Of a DNA stretch of 9,039 nt, positions 1 to 7,312 are shown piece by piece. This stretch comes from Clostridia bacterium (GTDB taxonomy: Bacteria; Bacillota; Clostridia; Peptostreptococcales; Anaerovoracaceae). The DNA lies in contig BNUG01000071.1 in NCBI GenBank assembly GCA_025997195.1, forward strand, positions 1-9,039, given 5' to 3'. The notes beneath the pieces are model-generated. The model searched no databases, had not been told where the DNA came from, and saw only the letters and a list, made by a program, of their open reading frames with translations. The position numbers and the translations under genes were made by a program. Within the stretch, counting starts at the first letter, position 1, and each line of letters starts with the position of its first letter.

Positions 1-26
1 TGATGAAAATCCTATACAGACAGAAC

Positions 27-61
27 GAAACGGCAGGATTCTTTTGTCTTCCTGCCGTTTC
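27..61 (-). terminator. Left-arm copy of the candidate pilT terminator hairpin
   Basis: Mirror of the hairpin at 8979-9013, with a 12-bp perfect stem and 11-base loop. It lies downstream of the minus-strand pilT copy. The T-run after the stem is weak, so termination is plausible rather than certain. Confidence 0.4.
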
Positions 62-128
62 AATACTCTCCGATTGTTTCTTCTGCGGATTTACATCGGT
101 AGTTTATTCATTGATGCGATTGTCCTGC

Positions 129-221
129 GCGTACCTGTCACCAGTCATTTTTTTACATACTTGTCGCAAGTTCGTTTTTTGGCCAAGTCGTTTTTTACAT
201 ACCGGCCGCAAGCCGTTTTTT
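129..221 (-). repeat. Left-arm copy of degenerate A-tract repeat block
   Basis: Mirror of 8819-8911. It shows as T6-T7 runs separated by related 10-20 base spacers, and overlaps the last codons of the minus-strand pilT copy. Outside this block and the hairpin, I see nothing more in the 194 bases at this end of the window. Confidence 0.6.
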
Positions 222-1268
222 CATGAGCTCGGGCTGGGTGGAGAAGGCTACGGCGGTGGTGTCGGAAATCTTGCCTTCTTTGTATTCGCGGAGCAGGCTG
301 CTGTCCATCGTCATCATGCCGTCGGCGGCTGACGAAGTGATGACGCTGTCGATTTGGTGGATCTTGCTTTCGCGGATCATGTTGCGGATGGCGTCGTTGA
401 CGAGCATGACTTCGAAGGCCGCGAGCACGCCGCCCTCTTTTTTGGGCACGAGCTGCTGGCTGACGACCGCGCCGAGAACCATGGAAAGTTGTACGCGGAT
501 CTGGCCTTGCTGGTTGGCATGGAAGGCGTCGACGATGCGGTCGATCGTGTTGGCGGAGCCGATGGTGTGCAAGGTGGAAAGCACGAGATGTCCGGTTTCT
601 GCCGCCGTCATCGCGATCTCAATGGTTTCCGAGTCGCGCAGTTCGCCGATGAGGATGACATTGGGCGCCTGCCGGAGGGCGGCGCGCAGGGCGACCGCGT
701 AGTTTTTCGTATCGAGCGTGACTTCGCGCTGGCTGACGATGCTCTGACCATGGCGGTGCAGGAACTCGATTGGATCTTCGATCGTGATGATATGCGCATT
801 GCGTGATTTGTTGATTTGATCGATGATGCAGGCGAGCGTCGTGGATTTGCCGCTTCCGGTCGGGCCGGTCACGAGGACAAGACCCTTCTTGCGCTGCGAC
901 AGGTCAAGCGCGACCTGCGGGATCGAGAGGGAAGCGGGGTCAGGCAGATCGAAGGCCACGACGCGGATAACGGCTGCCAGCGTGCCGCGCTGCTTGAACG
1001 CGCTCACACGGAAACGGGCAATGCCGGCCAGTGAAAAGGAGAAATCGTCGTCGCCGGCTTCCTCGACCCGCTCCATTTTGCGTCCGCAGGCAAAGCCGTA
1101 GATTTCTCTGAGGAACTCATGCGTGGTATCCGGCATGAGCCGGTCAGGTGAAAGTTCGACGATCTCGCCGCCGATTTTCATTGACATCGCCTTGCCGGAA
1201 ATCAAATATATGTCTGAAGCACCTTTTGCCGCGGCCTCGCGCAGCACCTCTTCCAAAACCAAATCCAT
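195..1268 (-). CDS. Type IV pilus retraction ATPase PilT (left-arm copy)
   Basis: Identical 357-residue copy of the right-arm gene at 7772-8845, where the motifs are described in full. It is the last gene of the minus-strand set, four bases beyond the stop of its upstream neighbour, and reads outward towards the left end of the window. It is intact as sequence. Whether it exists as a second genomic copy depends on whether the inverted repeat is real. Confidence 0.9.
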   Translation of the reverse strand: MDLVLEEVLREAAAKGASDIYLISGKAMSMKIGGEIVELSPDRLMPDTTHEFLREIYGFACGRKMERVEEAGDDDFSFSLAGIARFRVSAFKQRGTLAAVIRVVAFDLPDPASLSIPQVALDLSQRKKGLVLVTGPTGSGKSTTLACIIDQINKSRNAHIITIEDPIEFLHRHGQSIVSQREVTLDTKNYAVALRAALRQAPNVILIGELRDSETIEIAMTAAETGHLVLSTLHTIGSANTIDRIVDAFHANQQGQIRVQLSMVLGAVVSQQLVPKKEGGVLAAFEVMLVNDAIRNMIRESKIHQIDSVITSSAADGMMTMDSSLLREYKEGKISDTTAVAFSTQPELMKKRLAAGM

Positions 1269-1272
1269 TTAT

Positions 1273-1728
1273 TTACCCCTGCTTCGGCATGTATACGTTA
1301 ATGCTGTCGTCCGCCACCCATTCCGAGGACGGAACGACCTGCCAGAGTTCGCGCACAAGACTGCCGTCCGGCTTCACGCGCAAACGCACGTCCAAATTGC
1401 GGTTTTCATCGACGGTCATGACGTAGGAAACCAAATCGCCCTGTACGTCACAGCCAAGTGCGGTGAGTTTGGTTTCCCATCCCTTGCCATCGCCTACCGT
1501 AGCCGCGATCTGCGCCATCGTTTCCTCGGCCAAAGCGTCCGCCTCATAGTAAGCCTTCACGCTGTCGCTTGTCTTTTGCGAAAGCACCAGATCCGCCTTC
1601 GATGTCGCGATCGAGAGCGCGGAGAAAACCACGAGCACCAAAATCACGAGGATCGCGATGATGGATGAAACGCCCATCGACGTCCCGAAGGATGCTTTCT
1701 TTTTCGATACGAAAGATACGCGCGCCAT
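1273..1728 (-). CDS. Minor-pilin-like membrane protein, PilX/GspK-like (left-arm copy)
   Basis: Identical 151-residue copy of the gene at 7312-7767. Its start codon overlaps the stop of the preceding minus-strand gene by one base (TGATG), and it is followed closely by the pilT copy. Intact in sequence; real only if the left arm is real. Confidence 0.75.
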   Translation of the reverse strand: MARVSFVSKKKASFGTSMGVSSIIAILVILVLVVFSALSIATSKADLVLSQKTSDSVKAYYEADALAEETMAQIAATVGDGKGWETKLTALGCDVQGDLVSYVMTVDENRNLDVRLRVKPDGSLVRELWQVVPSSEWVADDSINVYMPKQG

Positions 1729-2099
1729 CAGCCTTCAAACCTCTTCACATGCAAGGTATAGATCGAGTCGTTTTCGCCCGACTTATAGATTTCGACATCG
1801 GCGGATTTCATCTCCGCCGTACTGCCCTTGTCCGCCAGTTTGACTGTGTAATAGGCGTCCCCCGCCGAAACCGGCTCCCAGTCCTTGTCAAAGTACAGAT
1901 CGTCCGGTGCCTCTCCGGTCGCCTTGAACTGTTCCGCCACCGTCTGCGCATTGATCGAACCCATCGTCAGCGCGCGGCTCTCCTGGCTCATCGTATAGGA
2001 GCGCGCGAAAATCTGTGTGCAGATCGCAGCCGCCAGAGTGAACACCAGAATGATGATCATCAATTCAAAGAGGAAAACAGCAGACTTTGATGTCCTCAT
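1728..2099 (-). CDS. Pseudopilin-like protein with E+5-type N-terminus (left-arm copy)
   Basis: Identical 123-residue copy of the gene at 6941-7312. I use the ATG at 2097-2099, which overlaps the upstream stop as ATGA and has a GGGAGG site eight bases before it. The longer open frame that starts further upstream is rejected because its extra part lies over the neighbouring gene. Confidence 0.78.
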   Translation of the reverse strand: MRTSKSAVFLFELMIIILVFTLAAAICTQIFARSYTMSQESRALTMGSINAQTVAEQFKATGEAPDDLYFDKDWEPVSAGDAYYTVKLADKGSTAEMKSADVEIYKSGENDSIYTLHVKRFEG

Positions 2100-2569
2100 C
2101 GCCCCGTCCTCCCGCTGATAAAGGTCGTGGATTCCTGATTCTCGGTGGTGACCACGGAGATCCGGATGCCTCCGTCCGTGAGTTCCGCGTCGAGTGACGC
2201 AAGCGGCATGATCTGCTGCCCGCCCGCCGTGCCGGGCGTATCGCCCGCCGTCACAACGGCTTCGCATAGTTCCTCGTTATGGACGTAGATCCAGGATTCA
2301 TACGTGGTTCCATTGATCTCCTGCGACAGCACCAGGGCTTTTGTTCCGTTCAGTTCCCGCACATCATAATCGTCGCCGGGGCAGGTGCGGATCTTCTCGG
2401 AAAGGTAGACGATGCTCGTGCGCGTGTCGAAATTGGCCTGCAGCTTTTCCGCGCTGTTGGCATAGACTTTCGCCCCCAGAACCGCCACAAAAATCGCCGC
2501 CAAAGCGAAGATGCAGAGCAGCAGCACCGTGAACATCATATTGGTTGAATGTTTCTTCTTCCCGAACAA
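2096..2569 (-). CDS. Single-pass membrane protein, DUF4860-like (left-arm copy)
   Basis: Identical 157-residue copy of the gene at 6471-6944, with a TTG start one base after the stop of the previous minus-strand gene. The family name is from memory and tentative. Intact in sequence; existence as a second copy is in doubt. Confidence 0.7.
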   Translation of the reverse strand: MFGKKKHSTNMMFTVLLLCIFALAAIFVAVLGAKVYANSAEKLQANFDTRTSIVYLSEKIRTCPGDDYDVRELNGTKALVLSQEINGTTYESWIYVHNEELCEAVVTAGDTPGTAGGQQIMPLASLDAELTDGGIRISVVTTENQESTTFISGRTGR

Positions 2570-2570
2570 T

Positions 2571-2915
2571 TCAGCCTCCCGTACTGCCGGACTTCGAATA
2601 CACCCTGACCTCCGGCACCATGTTGGAACCGATGGTACGGTAATGGTAGATATACTTGTCTGTATCGAGCGTCAGCCCATAGTTATCTTCGAGATATTTC
2701 AGCCCCGTCGGATACCGCGACTCGAGCGCGTAACACTGGACGGCCGCCTTGACGATCGCGTCCTGTGCGATCTCGATCTGCTTTTCCTCCTGCGTCGTGC
2801 CGAGGCTTCCGAGCGCCCAGTAAATCAAAATCAGGATAATGATGACAGCCGCCACAAAACCCGCGGTCTTCACCACGCCCGACGACTTCTTCTCCTTAAA
2901 TACCCTACCGTGCAT
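2571..2915 (-). CDS. Small pilus-operon membrane protein with CYALE..YP motif (left-arm copy)
   Basis: Identical 114-residue copy of the gene at 6125-6469. It follows the pilC copy by 41 bases and has the same AAAGGAAG ribosome binding site. Intact in sequence; existence as a second copy is in doubt. Confidence 0.72.
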   Translation of the reverse strand: MHGRVFKEKKSSGVVKTAGFVAAVIIILILIYWALGSLGTTQEEKQIEIAQDAIVKAAVQCYALESRYPTGLKYLEDNYGLTLDTDKYIYHYRTIGSNMVPEVRVYSKSGSTGG

Positions 2916-2956
2916 GAACTTCCTTTACCTTGCCCTCTTCATCCTTTTCCGAAAAA

Positions 2957-3997
2957 CTACATAATCGAACTCATGACGCCGAGCAGCGGCAGCATGGCCG
3001 ACAGCAGAATGAGTCCGACGATCACACAGAGGATCGCCACCATCGTCGGTTCGATGATCGAAATCAGGCTGTCCAGGCGTTCGTCGACTTCTTTTTCATA
3101 ATTGTCCGCGATGCCGTCCATCACCGTATCTAAGTTGCCCGATTTGAAACCGAGCGCCAGCATGCGGCTTTGCATCCCGGAAAAAATCTTGGTGGCCACA
3201 ACCGAATCCGTAAAGGACGCGCCTTCGCCGATCAGATTTTTCAGTTTGTCCACCTTGGCGTACATCTTCGGATTGGTCATCAGGGGCAGTGTTAACTCGA
3301 CCGAACGGTCGACGTCCAATCCGCTCGCGAGCATCAGGCTCATACCGGAAGCAAACTTCGCCGCCGCCATGCGGTCGGTAAGCTGCCGGAACAGTCTTTG
3401 CGCCCACCCGCCCATAGCCTTCCGGCCGCCGGATGTCAGCCGCATCACGATCAAAATCACAGCGAGTGCCGCGACGATGCAGACTAACACGACGGAGCCA
3501 TTGCTAATAATCTCGCCGACGCGCATCGCGCCCTGCGCCAACGGCGTCATTTCGCCGCCGAGTGTATTGAAGACCTGCTGAAAGATCGGCAAAACCTTTG
3601 TGACTAAGATGATGATGATGACGATGAGAATGACCAGCATGATCGCCGGATAGGTGATGGCGCTCTTCGCGCTCTTCGCGATATTGTCCTCGCGGTCATA
3701 GTAGCGGTGGAGTGAGTCCAGTACATGGTCGAGCCGCCCCGAAGTTTCCCCTATTTCTATCATCTGCGTCATATAGACCGGGAACACCTCTGCGGCCTTC
3801 AGCGCATCCGCCAGTGACGTACCGATCTCGAGTTTGTCAAGGATCTGCCCCAACAGCTTTTTCGCCGCGTCTGTCTCCGCGTCTTCCATCAGGATCATCA
3901 CCGCCTCTGACAGCGGGATGCCCGTCTTTACCGTGAGCGAAAGTTGGGCGGCAAAGGCCGCGAGCTCCTCAGCAGAAAGTGTCATTTTCTGTGCCAT
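2957..3997 (-). CDS. Type IV pilus platform protein PilC/GspF (left-arm copy)
   Basis: Identical 346-residue copy of the gene at 5043-6083. It is the first complete gene of the minus-strand set, so the two pilC copies face away from each other across the centre of the window. It carries its own copy of the GGGAGG ribosome binding site and the upstream extended -10 promoter candidate. Confidence 0.9.
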   Translation of the reverse strand: MAQKMTLSAEELAAFAAQLSLTVKTGIPLSEAVMILMEDAETDAAKKLLGQILDKLEIGTSLADALKAAEVFPVYMTQMIEIGETSGRLDHVLDSLHRYYDREDNIAKSAKSAITYPAIMLVILIVIIIILVTKVLPIFQQVFNTLGGEMTPLAQGAMRVGEIISNGSVVLVCIVAALAVILIVMRLTSGGRKAMGGWAQRLFRQLTDRMAAAKFASGMSLMLASGLDVDRSVELTLPLMTNPKMYAKVDKLKNLIGEGASFTDSVVATKIFSGMQSRMLALGFKSGNLDTVMDGIADNYEKEVDERLDSLISIIEPTMVAILCVIVGLILLSAMLPLLGVMSSIM

Positions 3998-4027
3998 ATC
4001 ATCCTCCCGGAAATCAAATATTGCTTC

Positions 4028-4036
4028 ATTATAGCA
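4028..4036 (-). promoter_or_regulatory. Left-arm copy of extended -10 promoter candidate
   Basis: Mirror of 5004-5012 (TGC-TATAAT on the minus strand), upstream of the minus-strand pilC copy. No good -35 box at the usual spacing. Confidence 0.3.
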
Positions 4037-4047
4037 TTACTTCCTTT

Positions 4048-4426
4048 TCAATAATAATAAACAGGGTTGTAATTTTCCCCGTCTCCGATCACATTGGGAT
4101 CCGCCCTATCGCCGCTTGCCGCAAATGTCGGATCCATGAGCGTCCACTTGTCGCCATCGAATTCAATGTTTACGACCTTCCCGGTATCCGTACAGTGCGC
4201 GGCGATCCAGGCATGGTAAGCCTCGCCGGCATAGCCGACGATCAGTTCACACGGGATTCGCTGCGACCTGAGCATCGCGGTCATGAGTGCCGCGTAATCA
4301 AAACAGATCCCTTTCCCCGTGGACAGCGTGTCGTCCACATTCGGGACATAACCGCTCTGTACATTCGCCGCTTTGTCATAATCATAGGTAACGTTTTTTG
4401 TAACATAATCATAAACCTTATACACG
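4048..4426 (-). pseudogene. Transglutaminase-like gene, 5'-truncated at the inverted-repeat junction
   Basis: Copy of the 3' part of the gene at 4427-4992. About 125 residues survive, including the Cys-His-Asp catalytic residues. The copy stops matching at 4426, and beyond that the minus-strand sequence is the antisense of the unique centre, not the rest of the gene. It therefore lacks the conserved region before the catalytic domain and any signal peptide. The ATG at 4423-4425 arises at the breakpoint and is not a credible start. The truncation marks the single novel junction of the window. Confidence 0.8.
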
Positions 4427-4613
4427 TCGCGGTGTTCCTCAACGTTTCGGGGGATCAGTATTCACAGGCAGCCGCACAGGCGGTTCAGGCGGATATTTCG
4501 GATGAGTTCCAGCCCTTCCTCCGCCCCAATCAATACAGCTATTTCACCTCATCCACAAGGGCGGTCGCGAAAGCCGAAGAGCTGGCGACAGGACGCAAAT
4601 CCGATCTTGGCGT
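4427..4613. other. Unique 187-bp spacer (loop) of the palindrome
   Basis: The only sequence present once in the window. It is entirely coding on the plus strand, being the upstream part of the transglutaminase-like gene that ends at 4992. There is no origin-like, recombination-site or transposon sequence in it that would explain an inverted duplication. At its left edge the minus-strand sequence and the sequence just before 4614 share GCG after a single mismatch, which is at most a trace of microhomology. Confidence 0.95.
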
Positions 4614-4992
4614 CGTGTATAAGGTTTATGATTATGTTACAAAAAACGTTACCTATGATTATGACAAAGCGGCGAATGTACAGAGCGGTTATGTCCCGAA
4701 TGTGGACGACACGCTGTCCACGGGGAAAGGGATCTGTTTTGATTACGCGGCACTCATGACCGCGATGCTCAGGTCGCAGCGAATCCCGTGTGAACTGATC
4801 GTCGGCTATGCCGGCGAGGCTTACCATGCCTGGATCGCCGCGCACTGTACGGATACCGGGAAGGTCGTAAACATTGAATTCGATGGCGACAAGTGGACGC
4901 TCATGGATCCGACATTTGCGGCAAGCGGCGATAGGGCGGATCCCAATGTGATCGGAGACGGGGAAAATTACAACCCTGTTTATTATTATTGA
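4427..4992 (+). CDS. Secreted transglutaminase-like protein, C-terminal part (5' partial)
   Basis: About 187 residues of a transglutaminase-like (papain-fold) protein. The visible triad is Cys in GKGICFDYA (codon 4735-4737), His in AYHAW (4825-4827) and Asp in LMDPTF (4906-4908). The region before it, DEFQPFLRPNQY followed by YDYVTKNVTYDYD, and the ending IGDGENYNPVYYY agree with what I recall of clostridial transglutaminase-domain lipoproteins, so the C-terminus looks complete. The start, with any signal peptide or lipobox, lies upstream of the junction at 4427 and is absent. The frame stays open into the left arm, but that part is antisense of pilC and not protein-like. Members may cross-link or cleave cell-surface proteins; the substrate is unknown. 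It lies 50 bases before pilC with no terminator between, so co-transcription is possible. Confidence 0.85.
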
Positions 4993-5003
4993 AAAGGAAG
5001 TAA

Positions 5004-5012
5004 TGCTATAAT
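5004..5012 (+). promoter_or_regulatory. Extended -10 promoter candidate before pilC
   Basis: TGC followed by a perfect TATAAT lies in the 50-base gap between the transglutaminase stop and the pilC start, about 30 bases before the pilC ATG. The position where a -35 box should sit (about 4984-4989) is AT-rich but poor; TTGAAA at 4989-4994 is too close at 12 bases. Extended -10 elements can work with a weak -35. This could give the pilus genes their own promoter, but chance occurrence in an AT-rich gap cannot be excluded. Confidence 0.38.
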
Positions 5013-5042
5013 GAAGCAATATTTGATTTCCGGGAGGATGAT

Positions 5043-6083
5043 ATGGCACAGAAAATGACACTTTCTGCTGAGGAGCTCGCGGCCTTTGCCGCCCAACTTT
5101 CGCTCACGGTAAAGACGGGCATCCCGCTGTCAGAGGCGGTGATGATCCTGATGGAAGACGCGGAGACAGACGCGGCGAAAAAGCTGTTGGGGCAGATCCT
5201 TGACAAACTCGAGATCGGTACGTCACTGGCGGATGCGCTGAAGGCCGCAGAGGTGTTCCCGGTCTATATGACGCAGATGATAGAAATAGGGGAAACTTCG
5301 GGGCGGCTCGACCATGTACTGGACTCACTCCACCGCTACTATGACCGCGAGGACAATATCGCGAAGAGCGCGAAGAGCGCCATCACCTATCCGGCGATCA
5401 TGCTGGTCATTCTCATCGTCATCATCATCATCTTAGTCACAAAGGTTTTGCCGATCTTTCAGCAGGTCTTCAATACACTCGGCGGCGAAATGACGCCGTT
5501 GGCGCAGGGCGCGATGCGCGTCGGCGAGATTATTAGCAATGGCTCCGTCGTGTTAGTCTGCATCGTCGCGGCACTCGCTGTGATTTTGATCGTGATGCGG
5601 CTGACATCCGGCGGCCGGAAGGCTATGGGCGGGTGGGCGCAAAGACTGTTCCGGCAGCTTACCGACCGCATGGCGGCGGCGAAGTTTGCTTCCGGTATGA
5701 GCCTGATGCTCGCGAGCGGATTGGACGTCGACCGTTCGGTCGAGTTAACACTGCCCCTGATGACCAATCCGAAGATGTACGCCAAGGTGGACAAACTGAA
5801 AAATCTGATCGGCGAAGGCGCGTCCTTTACGGATTCGGTTGTGGCCACCAAGATTTTTTCCGGGATGCAAAGCCGCATGCTGGCGCTCGGTTTCAAATCG
5901 GGCAACTTAGATACGGTGATGGACGGCATCGCGGACAATTATGAAAAAGAAGTCGACGAACGCCTGGACAGCCTGATTTCGATCATCGAACCGACGATGG
6001 TGGCGATCCTCTGTGTGATCGTCGGACTCATTCTGCTGTCGGCCATGCTGCCGCTGCTCGGCGTCATGAGTTCGATTATGTAG
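5043..6083 (+). CDS. pilC: Type IV pilus / type II secretion inner-membrane platform protein PilC/GspF
   Basis: Polytopic inner-membrane protein that forms the assembly platform on which the pilus ATPases act. Two related cytoplasmic GspF domains are visible: residues about 8-110, with TVKTGIPLSEAV and MIEIGETSGRLDHVL, and about 208-312, with LMLASGLDVDRSVEL and ALGFKSGNLDTVMD. Hydrophobic segments fall at about 115-137, 167-186 and 316-340, the usual three-helix layout. At 346 residues it lacks the N-terminal extension of about 400-residue Gram-negative PilC and is close to ComGB-type proteins of Firmicutes. The ATG has GGGAGG at 5032-5037, five bases upstream. The gene leads a tight run of six. 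ComGB or GspF are alternative names; PilT downstream favours a type IV pilus. Confidence 0.93.
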   Translation: MAQKMTLSAEELAAFAAQLSLTVKTGIPLSEAVMILMEDAETDAAKKLLGQILDKLEIGTSLADALKAAEVFPVYMTQMIEIGETSGRLDHVLDSLHRYYDREDNIAKSAKSAITYPAIMLVILIVIIIILVTKVLPIFQQVFNTLGGEMTPLAQGAMRVGEIISNGSVVLVCIVAALAVILIVMRLTSGGRKAMGGWAQRLFRQLTDRMAAAKFASGMSLMLASGLDVDRSVELTLPLMTNPKMYAKVDKLKNLIGEGASFTDSVVATKIFSGMQSRMLALGFKSGNLDTVMDGIADNYEKEVDERLDSLISIIEPTMVAILCVIVGLILLSAMLPLLGVMSSIM

Positions 6084-6124
6084 TTTTTCGGAAAAGGATG
6101 AAGAGGGCAAGGTAAAGGAAGTTC

Positions 6125-6469
6125 ATGCACGGTAGGGTATTTAAGGAGAAGAAGTCGTCGGGCGTGGTGAAGACCGCGGGTTTTGTGGCGGCTGTCATCA
6201 TTATCCTGATTTTGATTTACTGGGCGCTCGGAAGCCTCGGCACGACGCAGGAGGAAAAGCAGATCGAGATCGCACAGGACGCGATCGTCAAGGCGGCCGT
6301 CCAGTGTTACGCGCTCGAGTCGCGGTATCCGACGGGGCTGAAATATCTCGAAGATAACTATGGGCTGACGCTCGATACAGACAAGTATATCTACCATTAC
6401 CGTACCATCGGTTCCAACATGGTGCCGGAGGTCAGGGTGTATTCGAAGTCCGGCAGTACGGGAGGCTGA
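6125..6469 (+). CDS. Small single-pass membrane protein of pilus operon, pseudopilin-like
   Basis: 114 residues: a basic cytoplasmic start (residues 1-16), one membrane helix (about 17-37), then an exported domain with QIEIAQDAIVKAAVQ running into CYALESRYP and LEDNYG (residues about 46-80). The helix-plus-amphipathic-stretch shape is that of a pseudopilin. I recall similar small proteins with a CYALEG.YP motif in clostridial pilus loci, but know no function. A Gly-Phe pair at residues 19-20 resembles a prepilin cleavage site, yet the Glu at +5 is missing, so processing is doubtful. The start is supported by AAAGGAAG at 6113-6120. It lies 41 bases after pilC and its 3' end contains the ribosome binding site of the next gene. 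Confidence 0.8.
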   Translation: MHGRVFKEKKSSGVVKTAGFVAAVIIILILIYWALGSLGTTQEEKQIEIAQDAIVKAAVQCYALESRYPTGLKYLEDNYGLTLDTDKYIYHYRTIGSNMVPEVRVYSKSGSTGG

Positions 6470-6470
6470 A

Positions 6471-6944
6471 TTGTTCGGGAAGAAGAAACATTCAACCAAT
6501 ATGATGTTCACGGTGCTGCTGCTCTGCATCTTCGCTTTGGCGGCGATTTTTGTGGCGGTTCTGGGGGCGAAAGTCTATGCCAACAGCGCGGAAAAGCTGC
6601 AGGCCAATTTCGACACGCGCACGAGCATCGTCTACCTTTCCGAGAAGATCCGCACCTGCCCCGGCGACGATTATGATGTGCGGGAACTGAACGGAACAAA
6701 AGCCCTGGTGCTGTCGCAGGAGATCAATGGAACCACGTATGAATCCTGGATCTACGTCCATAACGAGGAACTATGCGAAGCCGTTGTGACGGCGGGCGAT
6801 ACGCCCGGCACGGCGGGCGGGCAGCAGATCATGCCGCTTGCGTCACTCGACGCGGAACTCACGGACGGAGGCATCCGGATCTCCGTGGTCACCACCGAGA
6901 ATCAGGAATCCACGACCTTTATCAGCGGGAGGACGGGGCGATGA
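6471..6944 (+). CDS. Single-pass membrane protein, tentatively DUF4860
   Basis: 157 residues starting at TTG, one base after the upstream stop, with GGAGG at 6461-6465 inside the previous gene, so translation is probably coupled. After a Lys-rich start (MFGKKKHS) comes a hydrophobic helix at about 11-33 and an exported domain. Cys63 and Cys102 could form a disulphide outside the membrane (inference). Order, size and topology suggest a minor pilin or pilus-tip component, but no canonical prepilin cleavage motif is present. The DUF4860 assignment is from memory of the N-terminal pattern and should be treated as tentative. The stop overlaps the next start as ATGA. Confidence 0.75.
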   Translation: MFGKKKHSTNMMFTVLLLCIFALAAIFVAVLGAKVYANSAEKLQANFDTRTSIVYLSEKIRTCPGDDYDVRELNGTKALVLSQEINGTTYESWIYVHNEELCEAVVTAGDTPGTAGGQQIMPLASLDAELTDGGIRISVVTTENQESTTFISGRTGR

Positions 6945-7312
6945 GGACATCAAAGTCTGCTGTTTTCCTCTTTGAATTGATGATCATCATTCTGGTGTTC
7001 ACTCTGGCGGCTGCGATCTGCACACAGATTTTCGCGCGCTCCTATACGATGAGCCAGGAGAGCCGCGCGCTGACGATGGGTTCGATCAATGCGCAGACGG
7101 TGGCGGAACAGTTCAAGGCGACCGGAGAGGCACCGGACGATCTGTACTTTGACAAGGACTGGGAGCCGGTTTCGGCGGGGGACGCCTATTACACAGTCAA
7201 ACTGGCGGACAAGGGCAGTACGGCGGAGATGAAATCCGCCGATGTCGAAATCTATAAGTCGGGCGAAAACGACTCGATCTATACCTTGCATGTGAAGAGG
7301 TTTGAAGGCTGA
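6941..7312 (+). CDS. Pseudopilin-like protein with non-canonical class III signal
   Basis: 123 residues. The N-terminus is a short basic leader, MRTSKSA, followed by VFLFELMIIIL and a hydrophobic helix to about residue 31. If cleaved after Ala7, Glu12 falls at +5, the position conserved in type IV pilins, so this is the most pilin-like of the four small proteins even though the usual GFTLIE string is absent. The exported part (about 32-123) is unrecognised. The ATG at 6941 is preferred over the longer open frame from 6773 because it follows GGGAGG (6927-6932) by eight bases and overlaps the upstream stop as ATGA; the extra N-terminal part would be the neighbour read out of frame. GspI/PilV/ComGE-like roles are possible. 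Confidence 0.82.
   Translation: MRTSKSAVFLFELMIIILVFTLAAAICTQIFARSYTMSQESRALTMGSINAQTVAEQFKATGEAPDDLYFDKDWEPVSAGDAYYTVKLADKGSTAEMKSADVEIYKSGENDSIYTLHVKRFEG

Larger units (their letters stand above)
1..4426. repeat. Left arm of giant perfect inverted repeat
   Basis: This arm is the exact reverse complement of 4614-9039; every coding region, the terminal hairpin and the short repeats recur at mirror positions (sum of coordinates 9040). Identity holds from the first base of the window up to the ACACG at 4422-4426, after which the two sides diverge at once. I found no base difference between the arms. No transposase or terminal target-site duplication is visible, so it does not look like a composite transposon. 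The absence of any divergence argues for a very recent event or an artefact of amplification or assembly. Confidence 0.97.

Noticed and set aside
4427..4613. Centre of the palindrome as a replication origin, telomere-resolution site or invertible-switch site
   Set aside because: It is ordinary coding sequence in frame with the downstream gene, with no internal symmetry or iteron-like repeats.
3979..4992. A 337-codon open frame spanning the left arm, the centre and the right arm on the plus strand
   Set aside because: The part before 4427 is antisense of the pilC start and transglutaminase end copies and resembles no protein; only the part from 4427 on is real. It is an open frame created by the junction.
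5011..5058. A 15-codon possible leader peptide overlapping the pilC start
   Set aside because: Its ATG overlaps the TATAAT element and the preceding GGAAG is too far away; no attenuator-like structure follows.
4549..5061. A 170-codon minus-strand open frame across the right edge of the centre
   Set aside because: It is antisense to the transglutaminase gene, whose catalytic motifs identify the true strand; it is the mirror image of the spurious left-arm frame.
5939..6529. A 196-codon minus-strand open frame opposite pilC and the next two genes
   Set aside because: Antisense shadow in fairly GC-rich coding sequence; Arg/His-rich with no domain, and it crosses several well-supported genes. 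Its mirror in the left arm is rejected too.
6773..6940. Longer N-terminal extension of the pseudopilin gene
   Set aside because: It overlaps the upstream gene fully in another frame, is Arg/His-rich, and would bury the basic leader and helix; the ATG at 6941 has a proper ribosome binding site.
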